A DNA stretch of 64,000 bases from Tidjanibacter massiliensis (GTDB lineage Bacteria; Bacteroidota; Bacteroidia; Bacteroidales; Rikenellaceae), in assembly GCF_900104605.1 (NCBI RefSeq), contig NZ_LT629960.1:1488001-1552000 (forward strand), in the 5' to 3' direction. The stretch's first letter is position 1. Each line of letters begins with the position of its first letter. The notes below the pieces were generated by a model, which worked only from the letters and a program-made list of their open reading frames with translations, was not told the origin of the DNA and searched no databases. Both the position numbers and the translations under genes were made by a program. Shown in pieces: positions 52,251 to 61,103 of this stretch.

Positions 52251-52302
52251 ACCGGACGCGCAGGCGTCCGGTCGTGTCGAACGGAACGACACGACCATTT
52301 TT
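52251..52302 (+). terminator. Orphan double hairpin with T-run
   Basis: ACCGGACGC (52251-52259) pairs with GCGTCCGGT (52264-52272). GGTCGTGTCG (52270-52279) pairs with CGACACGACC (52287-52296), followed by ATTTTT. The two stems share the GGT bases at 52270-52272. No gene ends just upstream, so the source transcript is unknown. Confidence 0.5.
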
Positions 52303-52360
52303 CGCATTTCATAACACCCGACACACAAGCACGTTACAAGTTACCGTCCCCTCCGTATCG

Positions 52361-52418
52361 TTGTAATATTTTCGTAACACAAACGTAAACGGGGCGTAAA
52401 TACGCCTCCATAGCTTTG
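52361..52418 (+). promoter_or_regulatory. Pho-box-like array and -7 element of the porin-pst operon
   Basis: GTAA recurs at 52363, 52374, 52385 and 52396, exactly every 11 bp, as GTAAT, GTAAC, GTAAA and GTAAA. The last three are preceded by C. About ten bases after the last unit is the -7 element TAGCTTTG (52411-52418). Direct repeats at 11-bp steps ending about 10 bp before the -10 are the hallmark of PhoB binding in other bacteria. The operon they control encodes the phosphate porin and Pst transporter, and phoB/phoR lie downstream. Confidence 0.8.
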
Positions 52419-52438
52419 CAGCGACAAAAGCAAGGGAG

Positions 52439-53695
52439 ATGACATTACGCACAAAAGCCGCAATCCTGTTCGCCGCACTGCTGGCCATCCACACCGGCAC
52501 GGCGGCAGCACCGGACGGGCACGACGACCGGAAAGAGAAAAGACACGAAGAACCGGTTTCGGATAAGGGGAGACTGAAAATCTCCGGTTACCTCCAGCCG
52601 CAGTTCCAGTGGGGAGAGGGCGACGCCTCCCTGAAAGTGGGCACGCCGAACGACAACCCGTCCGAGTCGTTCAACCGGTTCGGACTGCGCCGCGGTCACC
52701 TCAAATTCGCATACGCCTACAAGACGGCCTCGGCGGTGGTGCAGATAGACGTCAGCACCGAGAAGGGCGTCATTCTGAAAGATGCCTATATCGACGTAAA
52801 GGAGCCGTGGCTCCGGACATTCGGTTTGCAGGCCGGAGTCTTCAACCGTCCTTTCGGTCTCGAAATAGAGCTCTCCTCATCGGTACGCGAGACCCCCGAA
52901 CGCTCCTATATCTTTCCGATGCTCTTTCCCGACGAACGCGATTTCGGCGCCATGCTCGTCATTCGGGCCCCGGAAGATTCGCCCTGGCACATTGTCGGCC
53001 TGCAGGCGGGCATCTTCTCCGGCAACGGCATCGGTCAGGACAACGACAACCGCAAGGATTTCATCGGCCATCTCTCCTTCGGCGACGAGTTCGACGACTT
53101 CTCGTTCAGGGCCGGCGCCTCCTACTATCACGGATTCGTATATCAGGGAACGGGCACCGTCCACACGATGACCGACAGCGGCTTCCGGACGGAAACCGAC
53201 CCGTCCAACAAAGGGCGGTACGCCAAAAGACAATATTACGGTTTCGACGCATGCTTCCGGTTCGAGACCGACCTGGGTACGACCACACTGCGGGGCGAGT
53301 ACCTCTTCGGCACGCAGCCCGGTACACAGACCTCCAGCAAAAGCCCCAATACGGCGGCACTGCCCGCATCGGACACCTACCTGCGTCCGTTCCGGGGCGG
53401 TTACGTCCTTCTCGCCCACGACATCGAGGATACGCCCTTCTCGCTGGTAGCCAAATACGACGTCTACGACCCCAATACGAAAGTATCGGGCAATGCGCTC
53501 GGCACGGGCGGGACGGGCATCACCGACGCACTGCGATGGGCCATCGGCTTCGGCGCCACATGGCACATTATGAAAGGGCTGAAGCTTACTGCCTACTACG
53601 ACATCGTGCGCAACGAGACGAGCACGGCACTCGACGGTTTCGCCGCCGACCTGAAGGACGACATGTTCACCCTCCGCCTGCAATACAAATTCTGA
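52439..53695 (+). CDS. Phosphate-selective porin OprP/OprO-like
   Basis: A 418-residue outer-membrane barrel: signal peptide (MTLRTKAAILFAALLAIHTGTAAA), then the OprP-type pattern LKISGYLQPQFQWGEG, FNRFGLRRGHLKFAYAYKTA, LQAGVFNRPFGLEIELSSSV, GLQAGIFSGNG, and a C-terminal strand ending FTLRLQYKF with terminal Phe. It is expected to pass phosphate or other anions through the outer membrane. It is first in the locus, directly behind the Pho-box-like array, with pstS next. Confidence 0.88.
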   Translation: MTLRTKAAILFAALLAIHTGTAAAPDGHDDRKEKRHEEPVSDKGRLKISGYLQPQFQWGEGDASLKVGTPNDNPSESFNRFGLRRGHLKFAYAYKTASAVVQIDVSTEKGVILKDAYIDVKEPWLRTFGLQAGVFNRPFGLEIELSSSVRETPERSYIFPMLFPDERDFGAMLVIRAPEDSPWHIVGLQAGIFSGNGIGQDNDNRKDFIGHLSFGDEFDDFSFRAGASYYHGFVYQGTGTVHTMTDSGFRTETDPSNKGRYAKRQYYGFDACFRFETDLGTTTLRGEYLFGTQPGTQTSSKSPNTAALPASDTYLRPFRGGYVLLAHDIEDTPFSLVAKYDVYDPNTKVSGNALGTGGTGITDALRWAIGFGATWHIMKGLKLTAYYDIVRNETSTALDGFAADLKDDMFTLRLQYKF

Positions 53696-53731
53696 AACAC
53701 GGAAAAATATCATTCACAGGAACATAAAAAC

Positions 53732-54559
53732 ATGAAGACCATGAAAAAGTTCATCATCGCGGCCGCTCTCCTGCTGGCAGGATTCGCAACGGCCAGTGCA
53801 CAGAAAATCAAAGGTTCGGATACCGTCCTTCCCCTCTCCCAAAAAGAAGCCGAGGAGTACATGAAGGTCAATCCGTCGGCCACCGTAACGGTCACGGGCG
53901 GCGGCAGCGGCGTAGGCATCTCGGCCCTGATGGAGGGTACGACCGACATCGCCCAGGCTTCGCGCCGCATGAAGTTCGACGAAAAGCAGAAGATACAGAA
54001 GGAAGGCGACAAGGTGAAGGAGACCGTCGTCGCCTACGATGCCCTCGCCATCGTGGTACACCCTTCCAACCCGGTAACCAACCTCACCCGCGAACAACTC
54101 GAAGGTATCTTCACGGGCCGGATAACCAACTGGAAAGAGGTGGGCGGTGCCAACATGAAAATCGTCCCCTACTCACGCGAGACCTCCTCGGGTACCTATG
54201 AATTCTTCAAGGAGAGCGTGCTCCGCAACCGGAACTACATGAACGGCATCATGAGCATGCCGGCCACGGGCGCCATCATCCAGTCCATCAGTCAGACCAA
54301 GGGCGGCATCGGATACGTGGGGCTGGCCTACCTCAACGACAACGTGAAGGCCGTCCACGTATCCTACGACGGCGGCAAGACCTTCACCGCCCCGTCGGTA
54401 GCCAACGCCAAGGACGGCAGCTATCCCATCGTCCGTCCGCTCTACTACTATTACATGACACACTCCGAAAAGACGGTAAAACCTTTCGTGGACTATATCC
54501 TCTCCCCTGCGGGACAGCAAATCGTCCGGGAGATAGGCTTCATCCCGGTAAGCGAATAA
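53732..54559 (+). CDS. pstS: Phosphate ABC transporter substrate-binding protein PstS
   Basis: 275 residues, signal peptide ending ASAQ. PBP-like fold with phosphate-binding loops: KIKGSDTVLPLSQKEAEEYM, VTVTGGGSGVGISALMEGTT, IAQASRRM and YSRETSSGTYEFFKE. LTREQLEGIFTGRITNWKEV is a typical family signature. It has no lipobox, so it is a soluble periplasmic binding protein. The first codon may be 53741 (MKKF). It lies 36 bp after the porin gene and 53 bp before pstC. Confidence 0.94.
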   Translation: MKTMKKFIIAAALLLAGFATASAQKIKGSDTVLPLSQKEAEEYMKVNPSATVTVTGGGSGVGISALMEGTTDIAQASRRMKFDEKQKIQKEGDKVKETVVAYDALAIVVHPSNPVTNLTREQLEGIFTGRITNWKEVGGANMKIVPYSRETSSGTYEFFKESVLRNRNYMNGIMSMPATGAIIQSISQTKGGIGYVGLAYLNDNVKAVHVSYDGGKTFTAPSVANAKDGSYPIVRPLYYYYMTHSEKTVKPFVDYILSPAGQQIVREIGFIPVSE

Positions 54560-54612
54560 ACGGACACTGAAACGGGCGGCGGTCCCCACGGCAGCCGCCC
54601 CACCTGTCAGCC

Positions 54613-55821
54613 ATGAAGAGATTGAGGAAAATACTCGAACGCACGATAGAAGGCATCTTCACCGTCAGCGGAGCCGTGACCACCGTCACCATCCTGCTGA
54701 TAGTGGTATTCCTCTTCCGCGAGGGGCTCGGACTTTTCAAAAGTCCGGCCGTGGAAAAGGGCTATCTCCTCTGCGTCAACACTTCCAATACGGTATCGCA
54801 CCTGAGCTCCGCACAGATAATGGATATCTTCGACTACCGGACCGAAAACTGGAGACAGGTCGGAGGGCCCGACGAGGCCATCGTCCCGTTCCGCTTCGAG
54901 GAGGTGTTCGACCGCTACCCGGAGGAGGCTTTCGGCGAGGATTACGAACTGTTGCCCCAGCGGCTGGGCGAGGTCATCGCCTCGACGCCGGGTATCGTCG
55001 CCTTCATCCCCGACCAATACGTCCCCGACGGAATGGCCGGCGTCAAGATACTGCGGAGCGACCGCATCACGCCGGCCGACTTCTTCGGAGGGCGCCAATG
55101 GATACCCACCGCCACGCCCGCCCCGCAGTTCGGGGTACTCCCGCTGATACTCGGCACCCTGCTGGTCAGCTTCGTGGCGATACTCATCGCGCTCCCGCTG
55201 GGGCTCGGCGTCGCCATCTACCTCTCCGAACTCGCCGGCGAACGCATGCGCAAGGTACTCAAGCCGACTATCGAGTTGCTGGCCGGCATCCCCTCGGTGG
55301 TGTACGGCTTTTTCGGGCTTGTGGTACTCGTACCGCTGATACAGAAGACTTTCGGGCTGCCGGTCGGAGAAACCGCCCTCGCCGGCAGTCTGATACTCGC
55401 CGTCATGGCTCTGCCGACTATCATCACCGTAGCCGAAGATGCCATGCGGGGTACCCCGCGCGCCATGCGCGAAGCGAGCCTCGCCCTCGGGGCGACCCAC
55501 TGGCAGACGATTTACCGCGTGGTAATCCCCTATGCCGGTTCGGGCATCTCCGCTGCCGTAGTGCTGGGTATCGGCCGCGCAATCGGAGAAACGATGGCGG
55601 TACTCATGGTGACGGGTAACGCCGCCGTGATGCCGCGCTCGCTCTTCGAGCCGGTGCGGACCATCCCCGCCACCATCGCGGCGGAACTGGGCGAAGCACC
55701 CGCCGGCGGAGCGCACTACCAGTCGCTCTTCATGCTGGGGTGCATTCTCTTCATCATCACGATGGTCATCAGCGTCACGGCCGAAATGATTTCCAAACGA
55801 CAATCCAACAAAGGACTATGA
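54613..55821 (+). CDS. pstC: Phosphate ABC transporter permease PstC with PstS-like periplasmic insertion
   Basis: 402 residues, longer than E. coli PstC (319). TM1 is about 16-36 (FTVSGAVTTVTILLIVVFLF). Residues about 50-155 form an extra periplasmic segment containing LSSAQIMDIFDYRTENWRQV, IVPFRFEEVF and VIASTPGIVAFIPDQYVPDG. The first of these clearly resembles the PstS segment LTREQLEGIFTGRITNWKEV in the neighbouring gene. The permease core follows: LLVSFVAILIALPLGLGVAI, LLAGIPSVVYGFFGLVVLVP, the EAA loop AMREASLALGATHWQTIYRV. It imports phosphate with PstA, PstB and PstS. Its stop overlaps the pstA start. Confidence 0.93.
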   Translation: MKRLRKILERTIEGIFTVSGAVTTVTILLIVVFLFREGLGLFKSPAVEKGYLLCVNTSNTVSHLSSAQIMDIFDYRTENWRQVGGPDEAIVPFRFEEVFDRYPEEAFGEDYELLPQRLGEVIASTPGIVAFIPDQYVPDGMAGVKILRSDRITPADFFGGRQWIPTATPAPQFGVLPLILGTLLVSFVAILIALPLGLGVAIYLSELAGERMRKVLKPTIELLAGIPSVVYGFFGLVVLVPLIQKTFGLPVGETALAGSLILAVMALPTIITVAEDAMRGTPRAMREASLALGATHWQTIYRVVIPYAGSGISAAVVLGIGRAIGETMAVLMVTGNAAVMPRSLFEPVRTIPATIAAELGEAPAGGAHYQSLFMLGCILFIITMVISVTAEMISKRQSNKGL

Positions 55822-56675
55822 CGGGCAAAAGAACCAACCAACGGATAGCTTTCTGGATATTCCGTATCCTGGGGCTCATCGTCGTGGGGATACTCTTCTG
55901 GATACTCGGTTTCATCATCTGGCACGGAGCCGGCGTCATCAACTGGAAGTTCCTCACCACGGCGCCGACCGACGGCATGACGGGCGGCGGCATCTTCCCC
56001 GCGATAGTGGGCACCTTCTGTCTCATCGCGGGCAGCATGGTGGTGGCATTCCCGCTCGGGGTAATGTCGGCCATCTACACCACCGAATACGCCGGCAACG
56101 GAAAAATCGTCCGCTTCATCCGCATCATGACCAACAACCTCGGCAGCATCCCCTCCATCATCTTCGGTCTCTTCGGCATGGCACTCTTCGTCAATGCCCT
56201 CGGCTTCGGAGACTCGATTATCGCCGGTTCGTTCACCCTCGGCCTGCTCGCGCTTCCGCTGGTCATCCGCACCACGGAGGAGGCACTCAAGGCCGTCCCC
56301 GATTCGTACCGCACGGGCAGCCTCGCCCTCGGAGCCACCAAACTTCAGACGATATGGCGCGTGGTGCTGCCTACGGCCTTCCCCAATATCACGACGGGCC
56401 TCATTCTCTCCATCGGACGTGTGTCGGGCGAAACGGCGCCGATACTCTTCACGGCGGCGGCCTACTTCCTGCCCAAGCTGCCGACGAGCATCTACGACCA
56501 GGTGATGGCGCTCCCCTACCACCTTTACGTGATAGCCACGAGCGGCACCGACCTCGAAGCCACCCGTCCCATGGCCTACGGCACGGCGCTGGTGCTTATC
56601 GTCATCGTGCTGGCCATGAACCTGCTCGCCTCGTTCCTCAGGCGCCACTTCGGCAAAAAAGTCAAAACGAACTAA
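55818..56675 (+). CDS. pstA: Phosphate ABC transporter permease PstA
   Basis: A 285-residue permease with six membrane helices. Core motifs: GMTGGGIFPAIVGTFCLIAG, NNLGSIPSIIFGLFGMALFV, the EAA loop SYRTGSLALGATKLQTIWRV, ILSIGRVSGETAPILFTAAA. The start at 55818 (MTGKRTNQR) overlaps the end of pstC by 4 nt (ATGA), showing translational coupling; an upstream in-frame ATG inside pstC is rejected. Confidence 0.94.
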   Translation: MTGKRTNQRIAFWIFRILGLIVVGILFWILGFIIWHGAGVINWKFLTTAPTDGMTGGGIFPAIVGTFCLIAGSMVVAFPLGVMSAIYTTEYAGNGKIVRFIRIMTNNLGSIPSIIFGLFGMALFVNALGFGDSIIAGSFTLGLLALPLVIRTTEEALKAVPDSYRTGSLALGATKLQTIWRVVLPTAFPNITTGLILSIGRVSGETAPILFTAAAYFLPKLPTSIYDQVMALPYHLYVIATSGTDLEATRPMAYGTALVLIVIVLAMNLLASFLRRHFGKKVKTN

Positions 56676-56681
56676 CGCATT

Positions 56682-57428
56682 ATGATAGAAGCAAAGAACG
56701 TCGATTTCTACTACGGCGACTTCCATGCGCTGAAGAACATCAGCATGACCATGGAGAGCAATACGGTGACGGCCTTCATCGGTCCCTCCGGGTGCGGCAA
56801 GTCCACCTTCCTGCGGCTGTTCAACCGGATGAACGACCTCATCCCCGGGACGCGCCTCACGGGCGAATGCCTCGTGGACGGCAACGACATCTACGGCAAA
56901 GGGGTGAATGTGGACGAACTTCGCAAGAACGTGGGCATGGTCTTCCAGAAGCCCAACCCCTTTCCCAAGTCGATATTCGAGAACGTGGCCTACGGGCTGC
57001 GCGTAAACGGCGTCCGCGACAAAGCCTTCATTCGGCAGCGCGTGGAAGAGTCGCTCGCGGGCGCAGCGCTCTGGGACGAAGTGAAAGACAAGCTCAAAAA
57101 GTCGGCTTACGAACTCTCCGGCGGGCAGCAACAGCGGCTCTGCATCGCGCGGGCCCTGGCCGTTTCGCCCTCGATACTCCTCATGGACGAACCCGCCTCG
57201 GCGCTCGACCCCATCTCCACCTCCAAAATAGAGGAACTCATCCATTCGCTCAAAAAGGAGTACACCATCGTCATCGTCACCCACAACATGCAGCAGGCGG
57301 CACGGGTAAGCGACAAGACGGGCTTTTTCATGCTGGGCGAGCTGGTCGAATACAACGACACCAAGAAGATGTTCCTCAATCCGGACAAGGTACAGACACA
57401 GAATTATATCACCGGCCGGTTCGGTTAA
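56682..57428 (+). CDS. pstB: Phosphate ABC transporter ATP-binding protein PstB
   Basis: A 248-residue ABC ATPase. Walker [16 protein letters not shown]-loop [19 protein letters not shown], signature [17 protein letters not shown], Walker [15 protein letters not shown]-loop [13 protein letters not shown]. The [10 protein letters not shown](F/Y) segment is typical of PstB. It powers phosphate import and lies 6 bp after pstA. Confidence 0.97.
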   Translation: MIEAKNVDFYYGDFHALKNISMTMESNTVTAFIGPSGCGKSTFLRLFNRMNDLIPGTRLTGECLVDGNDIYGKGVNVDELRKNVGMVFQKPNPFPKSIFENVAYGLRVNGVRDKAFIRQRVEESLAGAALWDEVKDKLKKSAYELSGGQQQRLCIARALAVSPSILLMDEPASALDPISTSKIEELIHSLKKEYTIVIVTHNMQQAARVSDKTGFFMLGELVEYNDTKKMFLNPDKVQTQNYITGRFG

Positions 57429-57454
57429 CCGGACAAAGCGCAACGACCAGGACA

Positions 57455-58123
57455 ATGAAACATACGGAAAAAGAGCTGACGCTCCTGCGCGAGGAGGTCA
57501 GCCAGATGTGGGGGCTGGTGCTCTCGCAACTCGAGAAGGCCCGCCAGGCCTATCTGAACAACGATGCGGAACTCGCCCGTGAGGTGGCGAGCCGCGAAAA
57601 GAGGGTAGATACCTACGAACTCAAGATAGACAGCGACTGCGAGAACTACATCGCGCTGTTCGGGCCGGTCGCCGTAGACCTCCGGCTCGTGCTGTCGCTC
57701 ATCAAGATAAGCGGCACGCTGGAGCGCATCGCCGATTTCGCCGACGGCATCGCCCGCCATGTGATAGAGGAGGAGTGCGCCGCCCTGCCGGATTCGTTCA
57801 AGGAAGAGCTTCGCGTCGGCACGATGTTCGATACGGTTATCTCCATGCTGTCGGACAGCTTCGTGGCGCTCGAATCGGAGAACACGAAACTCTCCGGACG
57901 GATACTCGCCAAGGACGAAACGGTGGACGAAATCTACCACGACGACATCCGCCTGCTGGCCGAATACATGCAGAAGGAACCCGTACAGGCACGGTGCGTA
58001 CTGGATACGCTGCTGGTGCTCCGCAAGATAGAGCGCATCGGCGACCACTGCAGCAACATCGTGGAGGAAATCGTCTTCTACATAGACGCCAAGATACTCA
58101 AGCACAACAGGAACAAAGAATAA
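57455..58123 (+). CDS. phoU: Phosphate signalling complex protein PhoU
   Basis: A 222-residue PhoU. Two helical repeats carry the metal-binding E(D)xxxD-type motifs: ASREKRVDTYELKIDSDCEN, LVLSLIKISGTLERIADFAD and AKDETVDEIYHDDI, VLRKIERIGDHCSNIVEEIV. It links Pst to PhoR and keeps the regulon off when phosphate is plentiful. Start at 57455 (MKHTEKELTLL); the longer frame upstream is the shadow of pstB. It is 26 bp after pstB. Confidence 0.94.
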   Translation: MKHTEKELTLLREEVSQMWGLVLSQLEKARQAYLNNDAELAREVASREKRVDTYELKIDSDCENYIALFGPVAVDLRLVLSLIKISGTLERIADFADGIARHVIEEECAALPDSFKEELRVGTMFDTVISMLSDSFVALESENTKLSGRILAKDETVDEIYHDDIRLLAEYMQKEPVQARCVLDTLLVLRKIERIGDHCSNIVEEIVFYIDAKILKHNRNKE

Positions 58124-58126
58124 TCC

Positions 58127-58134
58127 TATCTTTG
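58127..58134 (+). promoter_or_regulatory. -7 element of phoB-phoR
   Basis: TATCTTTG just past the phoU stop, 30 bases before phoB. It suggests an internal promoter that keeps the two-component system expressed independently of the pst transcript. Confidence 0.6.
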
Positions 58135-58163
58135 CGAAAGCAGATTCAAAAAACGTCATACAC

Positions 58164-58856
58164 ATGGACGAAAGGATACTCGTCGTAGACGACGAAAAGG
58201 ACATATGCGAAATATTGGGCTTCAATCTCTCCAACGAAGGATACCGGGTAGATACGGCGACCTCCGCCGAGGAGGCCCTTCGGAAGCTGACGCCCGAACA
58301 TGCGCTCATACTGCTCGACGTCATGATGGGCGGCATGTCGGGCTACAAAATGGCCGAGAAGCTCCGTCACGACGGCAATCGGATACCCATCATCTTCCTG
58401 ACAGCCAAGGATACGGAGAACGACATGCTGACGGGCTTCTCCGTAGGGGGTGACGACTACATTCCCAAACCCTTCTCCATCAAGGAGGTGGTGGCCCGTG
58501 TCAAAGCAGTGCTCAAACGCAGTGCAGGACAGTCGGCCGGCCCCGGACAGCGCGAAGGCCGGCTCGTCTTCGGCGACGTCACGATAGATTTCGACACCAA
58601 AGAGGTAATCATCGGCCCCCATGCCATTCCGCTGACGCGCACCGAATTCGACATCCTTACGACGCTCGCCTCCAATCCCGCCCGCGTCTTCAGCCGCGAG
58701 GACCTGATAGACCGCATCTGGAAGGATGCGCCCTTCGTGACGGAACGCACCGTGGACGTCCACATCACGCGGCTGCGCAAGAAACTGGGAGCCAAGGCGT
58801 CGCTCATATCGAGCAGGCCGGGATACGGATACCGTTTTAACTACACAGAAGAATGA
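58164..58856 (+). CDS. phoB: Response regulator, OmpR/PhoB family
   Basis: 230 residues. Receiver domain: acidic pocket VVDDEKD, phospho-acceptor Asp in ALILLDVMMGGMSGYKMA, then FLTAKD and GGDDYIPKPFS (conserved Thr and Lys). Winged-helix DNA-binding domain: IPLTRTEFDILTTLASNPAR, VFSREDLIDRIWKD, TVDVHITRLRKKLG. The location after phoU and the Pho-box-like array upstream support PhoB over other OmpR members. The stop overlaps the phoR start by 4 nt. Confidence 0.9.
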   Translation: MDERILVVDDEKDICEILGFNLSNEGYRVDTATSAEEALRKLTPEHALILLDVMMGGMSGYKMAEKLRHDGNRIPIIFLTAKDTENDMLTGFSVGGDDYIPKPFSIKEVVARVKAVLKRSAGQSAGPGQREGRLVFGDVTIDFDTKEVIIGPHAIPLTRTEFDILTTLASNPARVFSREDLIDRIWKDAPFVTERTVDVHITRLRKKLGAKASLISSRPGYGYRFNYTEE

Positions 58857-60589
58857 AACTGACATTCCAGCGGAGGCTCACGCTCAGCTTCCTCATCATA
58901 TTCGTCATCTTTACCGCCGGAGTGGTGGTATTCGAGCAGGGCCAGGCACGGCGCTACCGTACCGAAGCGCTGGAGGAGCGGCTCGACGCCTATGCGGAGA
59001 TGATACACGCGTGCGTGGCCGGCGACACCCCCGACAGCATCGACCTGAAGGTACTGCTTCCCCTGCTGCCGCAGGAACTGCGCCTCACGGTCATCGGAGC
59101 CTCCGGAGAGGTGGTATACGACAACCTGTTCGCCGAACCGGGCGAACTCGACAACCACGCCGGGCGGCCGGAAGTGGCGAACGCACGGAAGCAGGGTGCC
59201 TCCTACGACATCCGCACCTCGGCCTCGAACCACATCCCATACATCTACTACGCCAAATACTTCGGCAACGACTTCGTTCGCGTGGCGCTGCCCTACGACG
59301 TAAAGGTAAAACACTTCCTCCAGCCCGACAACGGATTCCTCTACTTCATCGTCATCCTTTTCGCCGTAGGCCTGCTCTTCATCCACTATGTGGGGAGCCT
59401 TTTCGGCCGGTCGGTCAAACGGCTCCGCGACTTCGCCTCCACAGCGGACGACGCCGATGCCGACCTCGGCACGGCGCACTTTCCCCACGACGAGCTCGGG
59501 GAGATAGGCCAGCGCATAGCCGGCAGCTACAAAAGCTTGAAGGAGAGTGAACGGACACTCGTTCGCGAACGCGAAAAACTGCTCCAGCACGTACACAGTT
59601 CGGCCGAGGGGGTATGCTTCTTTCGACCGGACGGCTCGGTGGAATTCTACAACGGCCTGTTCCTGCAATACATGAATACCATCAGCGACGTAGTGGTAAG
59701 CGACAACCCCGCCCTCCTGACGCTCGACGTATTCGAACCCGTCCGACGTTTCCTCGCGTCCGGGTCTGGAGAACAGTATTTCGAAACGCACCTTCAGGAC
59801 CAGGGCAGGGAGTTCCTGCTGCGCGTGAACGTTTTCGACGACAAAAGTTTCGAGGTGGTGTTCAACGACATCACCCGACAGGAGAAGACGCGCCGCCTGA
59901 AACAGGAGATGACCGGCAACATCGCCCACGAACTCCGCACACCGGTAACGAGCATCCGGGGCTACCTCGAAACGGTGCTCGAAACGCCGATGCCGCCCGA
60001 AAAGGAGCGGGACTTCATCACCAAAGCCTACCGGCAGACGCTCGCGCTATCGGAACTCATCCGCGACATGAGCCTGCTCACGAAGATAGAGGACACGCCG
60101 GGTTCCTTCAATTTCGGCAGAATAGACCTCGGCGCGGTGATAAACCGGGTGACGGCCGAACTCGAACCGGCCCTGCAGGCAAAACGCATCACCGTGGAGA
60201 ACACCCTGCCGGCGGGCCTCACGGTGAACGGCAACGAAAGCCTCGTCTACTCGATATTCCGCAACCTGACCGACAACGTGATAAACCACGCGGGCGAAGG
60301 GGTACACGTCACCATCGGGAAACGCGCCGAACGCAACGGGTATGTCTACATCTCCTTCGCCGACGACGGCTGCGGCATCGGCGACCGCAGCAAGCTCAAC
60401 CGGCTCTTCGAACGTTTCTACCGTCTCGACGAGGGACGCACGAGGGACGCGGGAGGTTCCGGGCTCGGACTGTCGATAGTGAAGAACATCGTAAGTCTCC
60501 ACGGCGGAACCATAACAGCCAAAGAGCGCCGTGAAGGCGGGCTCGAATTCCTCTTCAGCCTCCCCACCGGCGACACTTCCCGGAAATAA
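58853..60589 (+). CDS. phoR: Sensor histidine kinase PhoR-like
   Basis: 578 residues. TM1 about 10-28 (LSFLIIFVIFTAGVVVFEQ), periplasmic sensor (about 30-160), TM2 about 162-184 (FLYFIVILFAVGLLFIHYVG), HAMP-like linker, PAS-like domain (GVCFFRPDGSVEFYNGLFLQ), HisKA (MTGNIAHELRTPVTSIRGYL, His phospho-acceptor) and HATPase (FRNLTDNVINHAGEG, FADDGCGIG, GGSGLGLSIVKNIVSLHGG). It is expected to sense envelope or Pst-PhoU status and phosphorylate PhoB. It overlaps phoB by 4 nt and is closed by a terminator. Confidence 0.9.
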   Translation: MKLTFQRRLTLSFLIIFVIFTAGVVVFEQGQARRYRTEALEERLDAYAEMIHACVAGDTPDSIDLKVLLPLLPQELRLTVIGASGEVVYDNLFAEPGELDNHAGRPEVANARKQGASYDIRTSASNHIPYIYYAKYFGNDFVRVALPYDVKVKHFLQPDNGFLYFIVILFAVGLLFIHYVGSLFGRSVKRLRDFASTADDADADLGTAHFPHDELGEIGQRIAGSYKSLKESERTLVREREKLLQHVHSSAEGVCFFRPDGSVEFYNGLFLQYMNTISDVVVSDNPALLTLDVFEPVRRFLASGSGEQYFETHLQDQGREFLLRVNVFDDKSFEVVFNDITRQEKTRRLKQEMTGNIAHELRTPVTSIRGYLETVLETPMPPEKERDFITKAYRQTLALSELIRDMSLLTKIEDTPGSFNFGRIDLGAVINRVTAELEPALQAKRITVENTLPAGLTVNGNESLVYSIFRNLTDNVINHAGEGVHVTIGKRAERNGYVYISFADDGCGIGDRSKLNRLFERFYRLDEGRTRDAGGSGLGLSIVKNIVSLHGGTITAKERREGGLEFLFSLPTGDTSRK

Positions 60590-60657
60590 CCCGAGGGGGG
60601 ATACGGTTCGCCCGCTGCAGCCGAAGCCGCAGGTCCGGCCTGACCGCTGCAAATCCG

Positions 60658-60695
60658 ACGGGCGCGTGACAAACACGCGCCCGTTCTTCTCTTTT
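60658..60695 (+). terminator. Terminator after phoR
   Basis: ACGGGCGCGTG (60658-60668) pairs with CACGCGCCCGT (60674-60684), followed by TCTTCTCTTTT. Confidence 0.85.
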
Positions 60696-60738
60696 CCGGC
60701 ATGGGGATGCCGTAACGGCAGGCCCCGCAAAGGGCCCG

Positions 60739-60951
60739 TCAGTCGTCGCCGCGCACCCCCGCCTCATCATAAACAGGCCGGTGCCCTACCCCGGCTTCAT
60801 CCAGGGCTTCCGGTATCTCTTCGTCTACGGAGACCTCCTCCGTCAGGTCGGCGGCAATGGCCGTCTCGTCCCGCGTACCGTCCGCAAATCCGTTGTTGTC
60901 GGTGGAGTCCACCCTCCTGTCCGAACGTATCCTTATCTCTGCCATAGTCAT
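60739..60951 (-). CDS. Small acidic protein of unknown function
   Basis: A 70-residue ORF from MTMAEIRIRSDRRVDSTDNN to the acidic tail EEIPEALDEAGVGHRPVYDE and AGVRGDD; MAEI at 60945 is an alternative start. A longer upstream extension is hydrophobic noise. No domain is recognised. It lies alone between phoR (convergent) and the GT2 gene; it may be spurious. Confidence 0.4.
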   Translation of the reverse strand: MTMAEIRIRSDRRVDSTDNNGFADGTRDETAIAADLTEEVSVDEEIPEALDEAGVGHRPVYDEAGVRGDD

Positions 60952-61103
60952 GCGTTTTAATCGAACATCCCCGCCCCTAATCCAGACAGGCATAAACACA
61001 AACGAGCATGGGCAAAAACAGTACCACGCTGCGAAGCGTTCCGACAGGAAAGACAAAAGGATAACAGCAAAGAGGCGGAAGGAAAGCGAAACCGGCGGAA
61101 AGC

